A stretch of 36,739 nt of DNA from Brevinematales bacterium. Lineage in GTDB: Bacteria > Spirochaetota > Brevinematia > Brevinematales > GWF1-51-8. Position 1 is the first letter of the stretch, and each line of letters opens with the position of its first letter. Shown one piece after another: positions 1-6,716 of the stretch. The notes beneath the pieces were generated by a model. That model saw nothing but the letters and a program-made list of their open reading frames with translations, was not told the origin of the DNA and made no database searches. The DNA is taken from the NCBI GenBank assembly GCA_013177895.1, contig JABLXV010000034.1, positions 1 through 36,739 of the forward strand. The letters are read 5' to 3'. The position numbers and the translations under genes are program-made.

Positions 1-16
1 TTTTAAGGAGACGTCC

Positions 17-502
17 ATGAAACAGGTAAAAAGCCTTCTGCTGATATTATTGTTCGCGCTGACGGCGGGCGCGTGCCAGAAAAGCACCCAGCCCGGAGTG
101 ATTCCCCCTATGCCGGAACCCGCGTTTACGGACGCCGGGCAAAAGAGCGATCATCCCTCGCCGGGACTCCAGATACATTATATTGTCGGTAAGATAAACG
201 AAGGCAAGGAGAAAGAGGTCGATTCTTTCGTTCTGTATACGTTGGATATGCAGGCCGAGGCGATTCTTTCAAAACAGCCAAACGACTGGAGCGCAAAGGA
301 TAAAGCGAACTTCTGGAAGGAATTTACCAAGAATAAATCGATTACCAGGATTGAGATATTGAGTGAAAAGGTCGCCGAAGATTACGCGATCGTATGGTTT
401 CGGATATATTTTAAGGACGGGTCATTCAACGATAAAGAAACCGAAATGCACTGGAACGGGGCGCAATGGCTGATGATGGCGCATCCCACAATGCTGAAAT
501 AA
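17..502 (+). CDS. Small exported lipoprotein, unknown function
   Basis: 161 residues. The N-terminus is a lipoprotein signal: K2 and K5, a hydrophobic stretch of about residues 6-17, and a relaxed lipobox ending AGA-C with the acceptor at Cys20. The mature part is preceded by a Pro-rich linker (about 25-50), then a small alpha/beta-looking domain ending in alternating hydrophobic residues and a Trp-rich strand (WFRIYF, then MHWNGAQWLMM). Start chosen because AAGGAG lies at 5-10, about 6 nt ahead of the ATG. The stop codon is directly abutted by the stop of the convergent ATPase gene, so the two genes have no intergenic space and no hairpin terminator between them. The IYFKDG/IYFKNG string recurs in the secreted protein at 1329, perhaps a shared fold. 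No known family recognised. Confidence 0.75.
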   Translation: MKQVKSLLLILLFALTAGACQKSTQPGVIPPMPEPAFTDAGQKSDHPSPGLQIHYIVGKINEGKEKEVDSFVLYTLDMQAEAILSKQPNDWSAKDKANFWKEFTKNKSITRIEILSEKVAEDYAIVWFRIYFKDGSFNDKETEMHWNGAQWLMMAHPTMLK

Positions 503-1162
503 TCACTTTTCACGGACGGATTTATAGTTCGAATCAAACGGAACCTCGATCCGGGTGACTGTCATGCCGTTTTTCGACCCTATTCTGAACAGGCTCGGGT
601 CAAGCCCCACGCTTTGCATCAGGATAACCAGCAGCGCTATTCCCATCCCGGCGCCTTCCGAATTATCGGTCTCGCTCTGGTAAAATAACGCGATATCGGT
701 ATAATGCATGGCCTTTTTCAGCTTCATTCTGATACGTGTCTCTTCTATCTCGATAATCTCCGTATTATTCACTACCTCGATCCGAAGCCCCTCGCTGTTA
801 TGGAACAAGGTAAACATCACCCAAAGATCGGCGGTACGGAGATCGGCGAAATATTTATAAGCGTCGCGGTTATCCAAAAGCCCTTTAAACTTAGTCAGCC
901 CCATCACGTACTGACCCATATTATTGATGTCGTAATTATTCTTCTGGAAAAACGCGCGTTTCAGGTTCGCTTTGGTCGCGTTGATAACCAATTCCTTGAT
1001 ACACCCGTATACCGCATGAGCAAACTCGGGCTTGTTGTACTTTTTTAACGCCTCATCCACGGAGAACCGGATCAGCTGATTGATCGTTTCATCATTCTCA
1101 TAGAAAATAATCTGTATTTCACGGTTTTCGTCAAGGTATTTTTGAATTGTTTCCTTATCCAT
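503..1162 (-). CDS. Stand-alone GHKL ATPase (RsbW/SpoIIAB-like), paralog 1
   Basis: 219 residues, a histidine-kinase-type ATPase domain with no sensor, dimerisation or receiver domain. An N-box-like helix KELVINATKAN (E57, N61) is the usual Mg-ATP site. A G-box-like EGAGMG follows at 169-174, then a C-terminal DPSLFRIG (188-195) and a TVTRIEVP strand. It is clearly paralogous to the protein at 5617-6300, which shares the KEL-NA-K-N-K and DPSLFRIG blocks. Family knowledge: such soluble ATPases often act as anti-sigma or switch kinases, or bind partner proteins. No partner gene is adjacent, so the role is inference. An upstream in-frame GTG exists at 1180. I prefer the ATG at 1162, because GGGAG lies 6-7 nt ahead of it and the predicted promoter would start RNA near 1182. 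Confidence 0.75.
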   Translation of the reverse strand: MDKETIQKYLDENREIQIIFYENDETINQLIRFSVDEALKKYNKPEFAHAVYGCIKELVINATKANLKRAFFQKNNYDINNMGQYVMGLTKFKGLLDNRDAYKYFADLRTADLWVMFTLFHNSEGLRIEVVNNTEIIEIEETRIRMKLKKAMHYTDIALFYQSETDNSEGAGMGIALLVILMQSVGLDPSLFRIGSKNGMTVTRIEVPFDSNYKSVREK

Positions 1163-1188
1163 TTTCGGCTCCCGATTCACCCTTGAAT

Positions 1189-1217
1189 ATTATAATTCGT
1201 GCCGGCTAAAATGTCCA
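1189..1217 (-). promoter_or_regulatory. Predicted sigma70 promoter for the ATPase at 503-1162
   Basis: On the minus strand, TGGACA (1212-1217) and TATAAT (1189-1194) are separated by 17 bp. Transcription would start near 1182, giving a leader of about 20 nt to the ATG at 1162. This argues against the GTG at 1180 as start. Confidence 0.6.
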
Positions 1218-1271
1218 CCAGTTTTTGATTTCACCTGAATGGAGAAGATACTTCCGCTAGGACGAAAAATC

Positions 1272-1300
1272 TTGTGTTTTTCACCCTTTCGTTTTATTCT
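1272..1300 (+). promoter_or_regulatory. Predicted promoter for the secreted protein at 1329
   Basis: TTGTGT (1272-1277) and TATTCT (1295-1300) with a 17-bp spacer. It is divergent from the ATPase promoter about 55 bp away. Hexamers match consensus only in part. Confidence 0.4.
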
Positions 1301-1328
1301 TACCATATTCTATCGGAAGGCGGTCAAT

Positions 1329-1880
1329 ATGAAAAAACTCCTCGTTCTAATGATGATGACTGGGTTGATCCATTCGATCTCTCATGCGAAAGAACCGGCG
1401 GAGGTAAAACCCATCCGCGACTGGTACCAGAAAGTCGGGGCAATGATCGATAAAGGGCAGGATATTTATCTTTCCGAATGGGTTGTCAATAAAAAAGGCG
1501 CCGATTATCCCGCTATCGGAAAAATGATGGGCAAGATTTCCTTCTATTGGACGGTGAACCCTGAGGATAGTTCGGCACATCTCCTTAAAGCGGTCATCGA
1601 ACAGGATTTCAACGAGTTCGCCTCCTACGAGGAGTACCTGTACGGCTCTGAGGGGAATATCCTATTCATTTACCATAAATGGAGAAGCGGCGGTTCTGAT
1701 CTCAACGAATTTCGTATCTATTTTAAAAACGGGGTTCCGTCCTATATAACCCAGACCTATGAAAAAACAAAAAATGTATCCGAATACTTCGCTATCCCGG
1801 AAATCTATGTAGCCGATTACTTCATGGTGCAAAGGAATATCAAGGAACTTCAGGCGTTCTTCAAAGCCCGTCTCTTTTAG
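1329..1880 (+). CDS. Secreted protein, unknown function
   Basis: 183 residues. A clear Sec signal peptide (Lys-Lys, then a Leu/Met-rich core, then SHA at about 18-20) predicts cleavage after Ala20 and export to the periplasm. The mature protein has no lipobox and no further membrane segment. It is rich in aromatic residues and has a run of beta-like segments (FYWTV, FRIYFKNG, YITQTY). The frame stays open upstream to 1239, but the signal peptide and a GGAAGGCGG ribosome site at about 1315-1323 place the start at 1329. It sits alone between divergent and downstream promoters. I do not recognise the family. The short IYFKNG string is also seen in the lipoprotein at 17-502. Confidence 0.7.
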   Translation: MKKLLVLMMMTGLIHSISHAKEPAEVKPIRDWYQKVGAMIDKGQDIYLSEWVVNKKGADYPAIGKMMGKISFYWTVNPEDSSAHLLKAVIEQDFNEFASYEEYLYGSEGNILFIYHKWRSGGSDLNEFRIYFKNGVPSYITQTYEKTKNVSEYFAIPEIYVADYFMVQRNIKELQAFFKARLF

Positions 1881-1885
1881 TAACC

Positions 1886-1914
1886 TTGATTTTTTTCACT
1901 CCGCCCCTTAAAAT
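1886..1914 (+). promoter_or_regulatory. Predicted sigma70 promoter for ychF
   Basis: TTGATT (1886-1891), 17 bp, TAAAAT (1909-1914). The start codon of ychF follows at 1944 behind a GGAGG ribosome site. Confidence 0.55.
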
Positions 1915-1943
1915 AATCTTCACTCTTTTTTACGGAGGCGTAT

Positions 1944-3041
1944 ATGGGTTTTTCCTGCGGTATCGTCGGTCTGCCTAATGTCGGCAAATCGACCTTGTTT
2001 AACGCTCTCACGCGCGCGAATGTCGCGAGCTCCAATTACCCGTTCTGTACGATCGACCCCAATGTGGGAATCGTTAACGTGCCCGATACGCGTCTCGATA
2101 AGCTCACCGAACTTTCGAAAAGCCGCTCGGTAGTGCCCACCACCGTACAATTTGTGGATATCGCCGGACTGGTTTCCGGCGCGAGCAAGGGCGAAGGCCT
2201 CGGCAACCAGTTCCTTTCGCATATCCGGGATACCGACGCGATCGTGCAGGTCGTCCGCATGTTCGAGGAGCAGGACGTCACCCATATCGGGAAAGTCGAC
2301 CCGGTACGCGACCTCGAAATCATCAATACCGAACTGATCCTGAAGGATATGGACACCATCCAGAATACATTGGACAAGCGCGCCAAGCTCGCGAAAAGCG
2401 GGAATAAGGACGCGCAGATAGAGGTCGCAATCCTCGAAAAGGTGATGGACGCGCTCAACAACGAGACCCTCGCGCGGAATATCGCCCTCGACGAGAAGGA
2501 ACGCGCCTTTATCCGCCAATTCAACCTGCTGACCGATAAGGCTCTGCTGATCTGCGCGAACGTCAGCGAGACCGAGATCACCACTTATGAAAAAAATCCT
2601 CTCTATGCCCAGCTCGCCGCGAAGGCGAAGGAGCTGAACGCCGATATCCTCGCGCTGTCCGCGAAGATCGAGCAGGAGATCACCGAACTCGACCCGCCCG
2701 AAGCGGCGGAGTACCTGAAAGACCTCGGCCTCACCCAGAGCGGCCTCCAGCGCCTGATTATGGAGGGGTATAAACTGCTCGGCCTCATCACCTACTTCAC
2801 CACCGGCGAAAAAGAGTCGCGCGCATGGACGGTCACCACCGGGACGAAGGCTCCCGCCGCCGCCGGGAAAATCCATTCCGATATGGAACGCGGGTTTATC
2901 CGCGCGGATACGGTCGGATACGACGAGTTTGTTTCGAACGGCGGATGGACGGGCGTGAAGGATAAGGGTCTCCTCCGCAAGGAAGGCAAGGAGTATATCG
3001 TCAAAGACGGCGACATCATGCTGTTCTTCTTTAACGTATAA
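1944..3041 (+). CDS. ychF: Redox-regulated ATPase/GTPase YchF (OLA1 family)
   Basis: 365 residues, the usual family length. The N-terminal Obg-type G domain has G1 GLPNVGKS (9-16), a switch region around 24-40 (NYPFCTIDPN), and G3 DIAG (72-75). In place of the GTP-specifying NKxD it has NVSE (206-209), the change that gives this family ATP preference. A helical insert (about 130-200) is followed by the C-terminal TGS domain (about 280-364, ending in FFFNV). The family is a conserved translation/ribosome-associated cytosolic P-loop ATPase that modulates oxidative stress responses. A GGAGG site precedes the ATG. The gene is monocistronic, with its own promoter and a hairpin terminator just after the stop. 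Confidence 0.97.
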   Translation: MGFSCGIVGLPNVGKSTLFNALTRANVASSNYPFCTIDPNVGIVNVPDTRLDKLTELSKSRSVVPTTVQFVDIAGLVSGASKGEGLGNQFLSHIRDTDAIVQVVRMFEEQDVTHIGKVDPVRDLEIINTELILKDMDTIQNTLDKRAKLAKSGNKDAQIEVAILEKVMDALNNETLARNIALDEKERAFIRQFNLLTDKALLICANVSETEITTYEKNPLYAQLAAKAKELNADILALSAKIEQEITELDPPEAAEYLKDLGLTQSGLQRLIMEGYKLLGLITYFTTGEKESRAWTVTTGTKAPAAAGKIHSDMERGFIRADTVGYDEFVSNGGWTGVKDKGLLRKEGKEYIVKDGDIMLFFFNV

Positions 3042-3063
3042 CCGGACATCCTATTAATATCAT

Positions 3064-3097
3064 CGGCGGAATGATTGACAATCCGCCGGTTTTTCTT
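3064..3097 (+). terminator. Rho-independent terminator of ychF
   Basis: A 7-bp GC-rich stem (CGGCGGA at 3064-3070 with TCCGCCG at 3082-3088) and an 11-nt loop, followed by a T-rich tract (3090-3098). The loop also contains TTGACA, the proposed -35 of the next gene. Confidence 0.8.
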
Positions 3098-3103
3098 TAC
3101 CAT
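3075..3103 (+). promoter_or_regulatory. Predicted promoter of the NfeD-type protease gene, inside the ychF terminator
   Basis: A consensus TTGACA (3075-3080) and TACCAT (3098-3103) are 17 bp apart. The -35 lies in the loop of the ychF terminator hairpin. The -10 matches consensus at four of six positions. Confidence 0.45.
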
Positions 3104-3129
3104 TGTCTGAGAACATTCAGGAGAAACCC

Positions 3130-4431
3130 ATGCTGAAACGAATCATCTTTCTTTTATTCGCGGCGGGAATGGTATCTTTACTCTATTCTGCGCCGGAGAC
3201 GGCAAAGCCCGCGAAAAAAGTACTCAAGGTCACTATTAACGAGGCGATTACGCCGGTCACTGAAAAATATATGCACCGCGCGCTCGCGGAAGCGAAGGAC
3301 CAGGGTATCGGCACGGTGCTCTTCACGCTCGATACGCCCGGCGGTCTTCTCGATACTACCCGTGAGATCGTGAAGATGCTCCTTTCCGCTGACGACGACA
3401 ATATCGATACGATCGTCTATGTCTATCCGCAGGGCTCGCGCGCGGGTTCGGCGGGAGTTTTCATCACTCTCGCCGCGAAATATGCCGCGATGTCGCCCGG
3501 ATGCAATATCGGCGCGGCGCATCCCGTGTTCATACAGGACGGCGGCGGCGACGGTAAAGAGGGTATCGATAAAAATATGGAGACCCTCCTGAAAAAGGTC
3601 GAGAACGATACGGTCGCGTTCATCCAGTCCATCTGCCTGAAACGTAACCGGAATGTCGAATGGGCGACGCTCGCTGTCAAGGAAAGCGTGTCGATTACCG
3701 CGGACGAGGCGCTCAAAAAGGGCGTCATCGACCATGTAGCGGAGAATGAGGCCGATCTGCTAAAGCAGATATACGGGGCGGATACCGAGATGGAAATAAT
3801 CCCGCTCGATAAATCTTGGGCGGAAACCCTGCTGGGGGTACTCGCGAATCCCAATCTCGCGTACATATTCCTTTCGCTGGGTATGCTCGGCATCTTTATC
3901 GAGATACTCCATCCCGGACTGATTTTCCCGGGCGCGCTCGGCGCGATCCTCCTGATACTCGGACTGTTCTCCAATTCGGTCATCCCCATCAACTTCGCGG
4001 GCGTGGCCCTGATGGCGCTCACATTCGTACTCCTAGTGCTCGAGGTCTCGATCACCTCCTACGGACTCCTCTCTATCGGGGCGGGCATCTCGTTTATCGT
4101 GGGTTCCGCCATGCTGTTCGACTCTCCGCTCCCGTTCATGCGGGTATCGACATGGATTATTATCGGCGTGGGGGTATCGTTCGCGGCGCTGATCGCGCTG
4201 GCGTTTATCTACGTATTCCCCGCTATCAGGAACAAAACGGTATCGGGGCATGAGGGTATGATCGGCGAGACCGGCGAGGCGATCCGCGATTTCGAGAAGG
4301 GTAAGGGACAGGTGCGGATGCATGGCGAAATATGGAGCGCGTTCTCGGACGAAACGATTCTGAAGGACGATGTTGTCCGGGTGGAACGTATCGACGGATT
4401 GAAGGCGTATGTAAAGAAGGTCCCTGCGTGA
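3130..4431 (+). CDS. NfeD-type membrane serine protease (ClpP-class domain plus NfeD)
   Basis: 433 residues. Order: signal peptide (1-20); ClpP/crotonase-fold protease domain (about 30-225) with DTPGG (68-72) and AGSAG (105-109), where Ser107 fits the nucleophile of the Pyrococcus NfeD protease; then K156 in a helix matching the position of the catalytic Lys of that family; about four to five TM helices (238-362); and a C-terminal OB-fold NfeD domain (about 368-430). The long form of NfeD normally cleaves or regulates a partner stomatin/SPFH protein in the membrane. No SPFH gene is next to it here. Start at 3130 because CAGGAG lies 8 nt ahead and the signal peptide begins there. An in-frame extension to 3103 has no ribosome site. 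Confidence 0.9.
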   Translation: MLKRIIFLLFAAGMVSLLYSAPETAKPAKKVLKVTINEAITPVTEKYMHRALAEAKDQGIGTVLFTLDTPGGLLDTTREIVKMLLSADDDNIDTIVYVYPQGSRAGSAGVFITLAAKYAAMSPGCNIGAAHPVFIQDGGGDGKEGIDKNMETLLKKVENDTVAFIQSICLKRNRNVEWATLAVKESVSITADEALKKGVIDHVAENEADLLKQIYGADTEMEIIPLDKSWAETLLGVLANPNLAYIFLSLGMLGIFIEILHPGLIFPGALGAILLILGLFSNSVIPINFAGVALMALTFVLLVLEVSITSYGLLSIGAGISFIVGSAMLFDSPLPFMRVSTWIIIGVGVSFAALIALAFIYVFPAIRNKTVSGHEGMIGETGEAIRDFEKGKGQVRMHGEIWSAFSDETILKDDVVRVERIDGLKAYVKKVPA

Positions 4432-4521
4432 CGGCTAGTCCCATTACCGGAACACGGCACTATAGACGTAAATAGCCTGCGACATAGTATATCGAAAATA
4501 CGCGCGACCCCCACGGAGTGG

Positions 4522-5514
4522 TTAAGCCCCGCCCCCATGGGATATTTTTACTGCTTGCTCATTAACCTGCTCGATTTTTAGGAAAGAATCCCCGTTATTG
4601 AGAAATAGATAAATCAAATGATTTTTCTTGTATTCCACATGGATTTCTAAATGCTCTCCCAAATCTTTATTTTGAATCAATTTCTTTCCGCTTTTCGTTG
4701 GAAGGACAAAGTATTCCCACAAATCAGACTTAAACTTTTTCATTAAAACAAACGCTTCCTCAACTGAAATATAAGGAATATAATACTCATTATGCATCCA
4801 TGAATAACCCTTTTCTTCTTTTATTCGCACGCCAAATTGATAATAATGATCTATATCATAGCCGGGGCTGATTTGGTTTTCATCATTGGTATTATAATAA
4901 TTGGTAATTACTTTCAGCTTGGGTTCGAATATATTTGTAATATAAGTAAAGAACCACTCTCCGGTTTTTGGAACCGGATAACAATCGAGAATTCCTTCCT
5001 CTTTCAAGACAGGATAGTATCTTTTTAGCAGGTATTCGGCTATATCAAACAACCTGAAATGAAATGCAATTTTGACCGCTTCCCCAATTGTTGTATTATC
5101 TCCGTCCGATGATATTTTCCAGTTCTCGATTAAATACTTTACCGTTATAACATTAGAGCATTTTATCGCGTCAATCAATCCTAGATTAGTATTTATCCCG
5201 CTTTCGGTATAAGTCTTGAGAGCGCCCTGGAACACCCATGCACTCGCATTCGTATCCCGCCACCCGTACTGTACCTTAACGAACGGCGCGGTGATATCCT
5301 CCCCGCGTAAAGTATAGGTTGCATGGTTCGTACTTACCTCTCCGAAGAACAACACTTCCTTCCCCTCGGGCAGATGCGCGATCGCGGGTAGCGACGGATC
5401 AGGGAACGCCCGCATGTTGACATTATCCACCCATGCGTAGAGTTTTTCGGGCTGTTTCCCGCAGGACGTCAATGTTAGTATAAGAATAGTTAATGCTAGA
5501 TAAGGATATTTCAT
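4522..5514 (-). CDS. Lipoprotein with SH3b-like domain and a helical, AT-rich remainder
   Basis: 330 residues. Lipoprotein signal with lipobox LTSC, Cys18. Residues about 25-105 look like a bacterial SH3 domain (VNMRAFPDPS, then LPEGKEVLFFGE, then VKVQYGWRDTNASAWVFQGAL), often a cell-wall or ligand-binding module. The next part (about 110-190) is helical and faintly ankyrin-like (LIDAIKCSNVITVKYLIEN, then IAEYLLKRYY). The rest is unassigned. The DNA for the SH3b part (about 5200-5514) has the GC-rich codons of the neighbours, while about 4550-5200 is much more AT-rich, suggesting a mosaic origin. Start at 5514 from AGGAGG 7 nt upstream. The longer open frame to 5598 is not used. Confidence 0.7.
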   Translation of the reverse strand: MKYPYLALTILILTLTSCGKQPEKLYAWVDNVNMRAFPDPSLPAIAHLPEGKEVLFFGEVSTNHATYTLRGEDITAPFVKVQYGWRDTNASAWVFQGALKTYTESGINTNLGLIDAIKCSNVITVKYLIENWKISSDGDNTTIGEAVKIAFHFRLFDIAEYLLKRYYPVLKEEGILDCYPVPKTGEWFFTYITNIFEPKLKVITNYYNTNDENQISPGYDIDHYYQFGVRIKEEKGYSWMHNEYYIPYISVEEAFVLMKKFKSDLWEYFVLPTKSGKKLIQNKDLGEHLEIHVEYKKNHLIYLFLNNGDSFLKIEQVNEQAVKISHGGGA

Positions 5515-5539
5515 ACTGCATCCTCCTCTTCTTTCATTT

Positions 5540-5568
5540 AGTATAAACTCTAAAATTTGAGGTGTCAA
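5540..5568 (-). promoter_or_regulatory. Predicted sigma70 promoter for the SH3b lipoprotein
   Basis: On the minus strand, TTGACA (5563-5568), 17 bp, TATACT (5540-5545). Strong match. The start codon is 26 bp downstream of the -10. Confidence 0.65.
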
Positions 5569-5616
5569 GCAGTATGAAATCTTTTCAGGATAAATCAAAT
5601 GTTTTGGATAGAAAAT

Positions 5617-6300
5617 TTACGCGGCGGAGGTGTCCTTCTTGGAGCCCTTTCCCTCGCGGGTGTCATGGTATCCGTCCGTGAGCGGGATTTCCATCCGGGC
5701 GACCGTGTTCCCCTCGATCACGCCGATACGGAAGAGGGACGGGTCGACGTTAAGCTGGCGGAGAAGCTGAATAATCAGCACAAGCCCCAGCGACGCGCCC
5801 TCGGCGGAGTCGTCGTCCTCGTAGAAAAACGCCAGATCGGACGCATCCTCCGACATCGCGGAACACAGCGCCTTGCGGATTTTCGCTTCCTCGTCCGCCC
5901 ACAACGGGCTGGGATTGGTCACCGATATCACGATTCCGTTACCCTTATCCTCGATATCCACCTTCACGTCGCTGTCATGCTTCATCAGCTTCGTGCGGAT
6001 ATAGGCGAAATACTCCTCACGCATGAGGCGTTTGACGCGGGTCTTGGCGATCTCGTAAATCTCGCGGTCGTTCTCGCTGATCTTCGCTTCTATAAAGAAT
6101 GTTTTCTTGATATTCGATTTCGACGCGTTAACCATGAGTTCCTTCACGCAGGTATAGATCATATCCTGCAGGTCCGACCTGCTCTTCCCGCTGAAACAGC
6201 GGCCGATTTCCTGTCTGACCGATTCCTCGACCCTGTTATCGAGAGTATAAAAACGGATGGACGTTTTCCCGCTATCCTTGCTGATCCGGGGTTTTTCCAT
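5617..6300 (-). CDS. Stand-alone GHKL ATPase (RsbW/SpoIIAB-like), paralog 2
   Basis: 227 residues, same architecture as the ATPase at 503-1162. The N-box-like helix is KELMVNASKSN (E54, N58). A strand ISVTNPS follows at about 125-131. The G-box-like segment is EGASLG (167-172), then DPSLFRIG (186-193) and a TVARMEIP strand. The tail is short, charged and rich in Lys/Gly/Ser. Only the ATPase domain is present. Start at 6300 because AGGAGGG lies 6 nt ahead. The open frame continues to 6369 without a ribosome site. No sigma factor, anti-anti-sigma or phosphatase gene is adjacent. Function is probably regulatory, inferred from the family. Confidence 0.75.
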   Translation of the reverse strand: MEKPRISKDSGKTSIRFYTLDNRVEESVRQEIGRCFSGKSRSDLQDMIYTCVKELMVNASKSNIKKTFFIEAKISENDREIYEIAKTRVKRLMREEYFAYIRTKLMKHDSDVKVDIEDKGNGIVISVTNPSPLWADEEAKIRKALCSAMSEDASDLAFFYEDDDSAEGASLGLVLIIQLLRQLNVDPSLFRIGVIEGNTVARMEIPLTDGYHDTREGKGSKKDTSAA

Positions 6301-6544
6301 AATGCCCTCCTGAAAACTGAATTTATTACCTGATGCCTGTAATAATTTTCGGCGTTTCGCGGGAAACAATGAGTGCTTTTTGCATATTGTGGATGCGTAT
6401 TTTAAAAATCCGATTGCATGACTGTATTATGGGGAAGCTATAACCAATAGCGATTGTCATTGTGAATTGATCCGTAAGGATTGACCATGCAATCTGTACT
6501 TTATCAATTTTGTTTCAACGACGCTCGCGCCATACGGCATCTAT
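6301..6544. other. Spacer with no recognised gene
   Basis: Upstream region of the ATPase at 5617-6300, holding its ribosome site (about 6303-6309). I see no convincing promoter, hairpin or coding signal in the rest. The long open frames crossing this stretch on the plus strand are antisense to fecR or repeat-derived. The terminator array begins at 6545. Confidence 0.5.
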
Positions 6545-6661
6545 CTTCCATAAAAAAAGAGACCGCTTGTGGCCTCTTCATTACTTCCATAAAAAAAGAG
6601 GCCGCTTGTGGCCTCTTCATTACTTCCATAAAAAAAGAGGCCGCTTGTGGCCTCTTCATTA
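6545..6661 (-). repeat. Three exact-period 39-bp tandem repeats, each a terminator hairpin
   Basis: Units begin at 6545, 6584 and 6623. The second and third are identical over the repeat; the first has one stem mismatch (GAGACC). Each holds an A7 run then GAGGCC-GCTTGT-GGCCTC. Read on the minus strand this is a 6-bp GC stem followed by T7, i.e. an intrinsic terminator. The flank CTTCCATAAAAAAAGAGGCC is shared with the gene-proximal terminator at 6669-6698, so the array looks like amplification of that terminator downstream of the FecR gene. Confidence 0.85.
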
Positions 6662-6668
6662 CTTCCAT

Positions 6669-6698
6669 AAAAAAAGAGGCCGCCGTAACGGCAGCCTC
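6669..6698 (-). terminator. Terminator of the FecR lipoprotein gene
   Basis: On the minus strand a long stem GAGGC(T/G)GCCG pairs across loop TTA, with one internal mismatch, and is followed by T7. It lies 18 bp after the stop codon. Three similar hairpins follow in tandem. Confidence 0.85.
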
Positions 6699-6716
6699 CC
6701 GGATATGTTTACTTAA

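Noticed and set aside
1920-2876. Long minus-strand open frame antisense to ychF
   Set aside because: It is a GC-rich shadow of ychF with no ribosome site or recognisable domain.
4429-4490. Possible degenerate tenth repeat unit (GACGGCTAGTCCC ... AATAGCCTGCGACA)
   Set aside because: Resembles boxes A and B but with too many changes to call by eye.
6545-6661. Possible CRISPR-like array
   Set aside because: Repeats are contiguous with no unique spacers and each is an intrinsic terminator.
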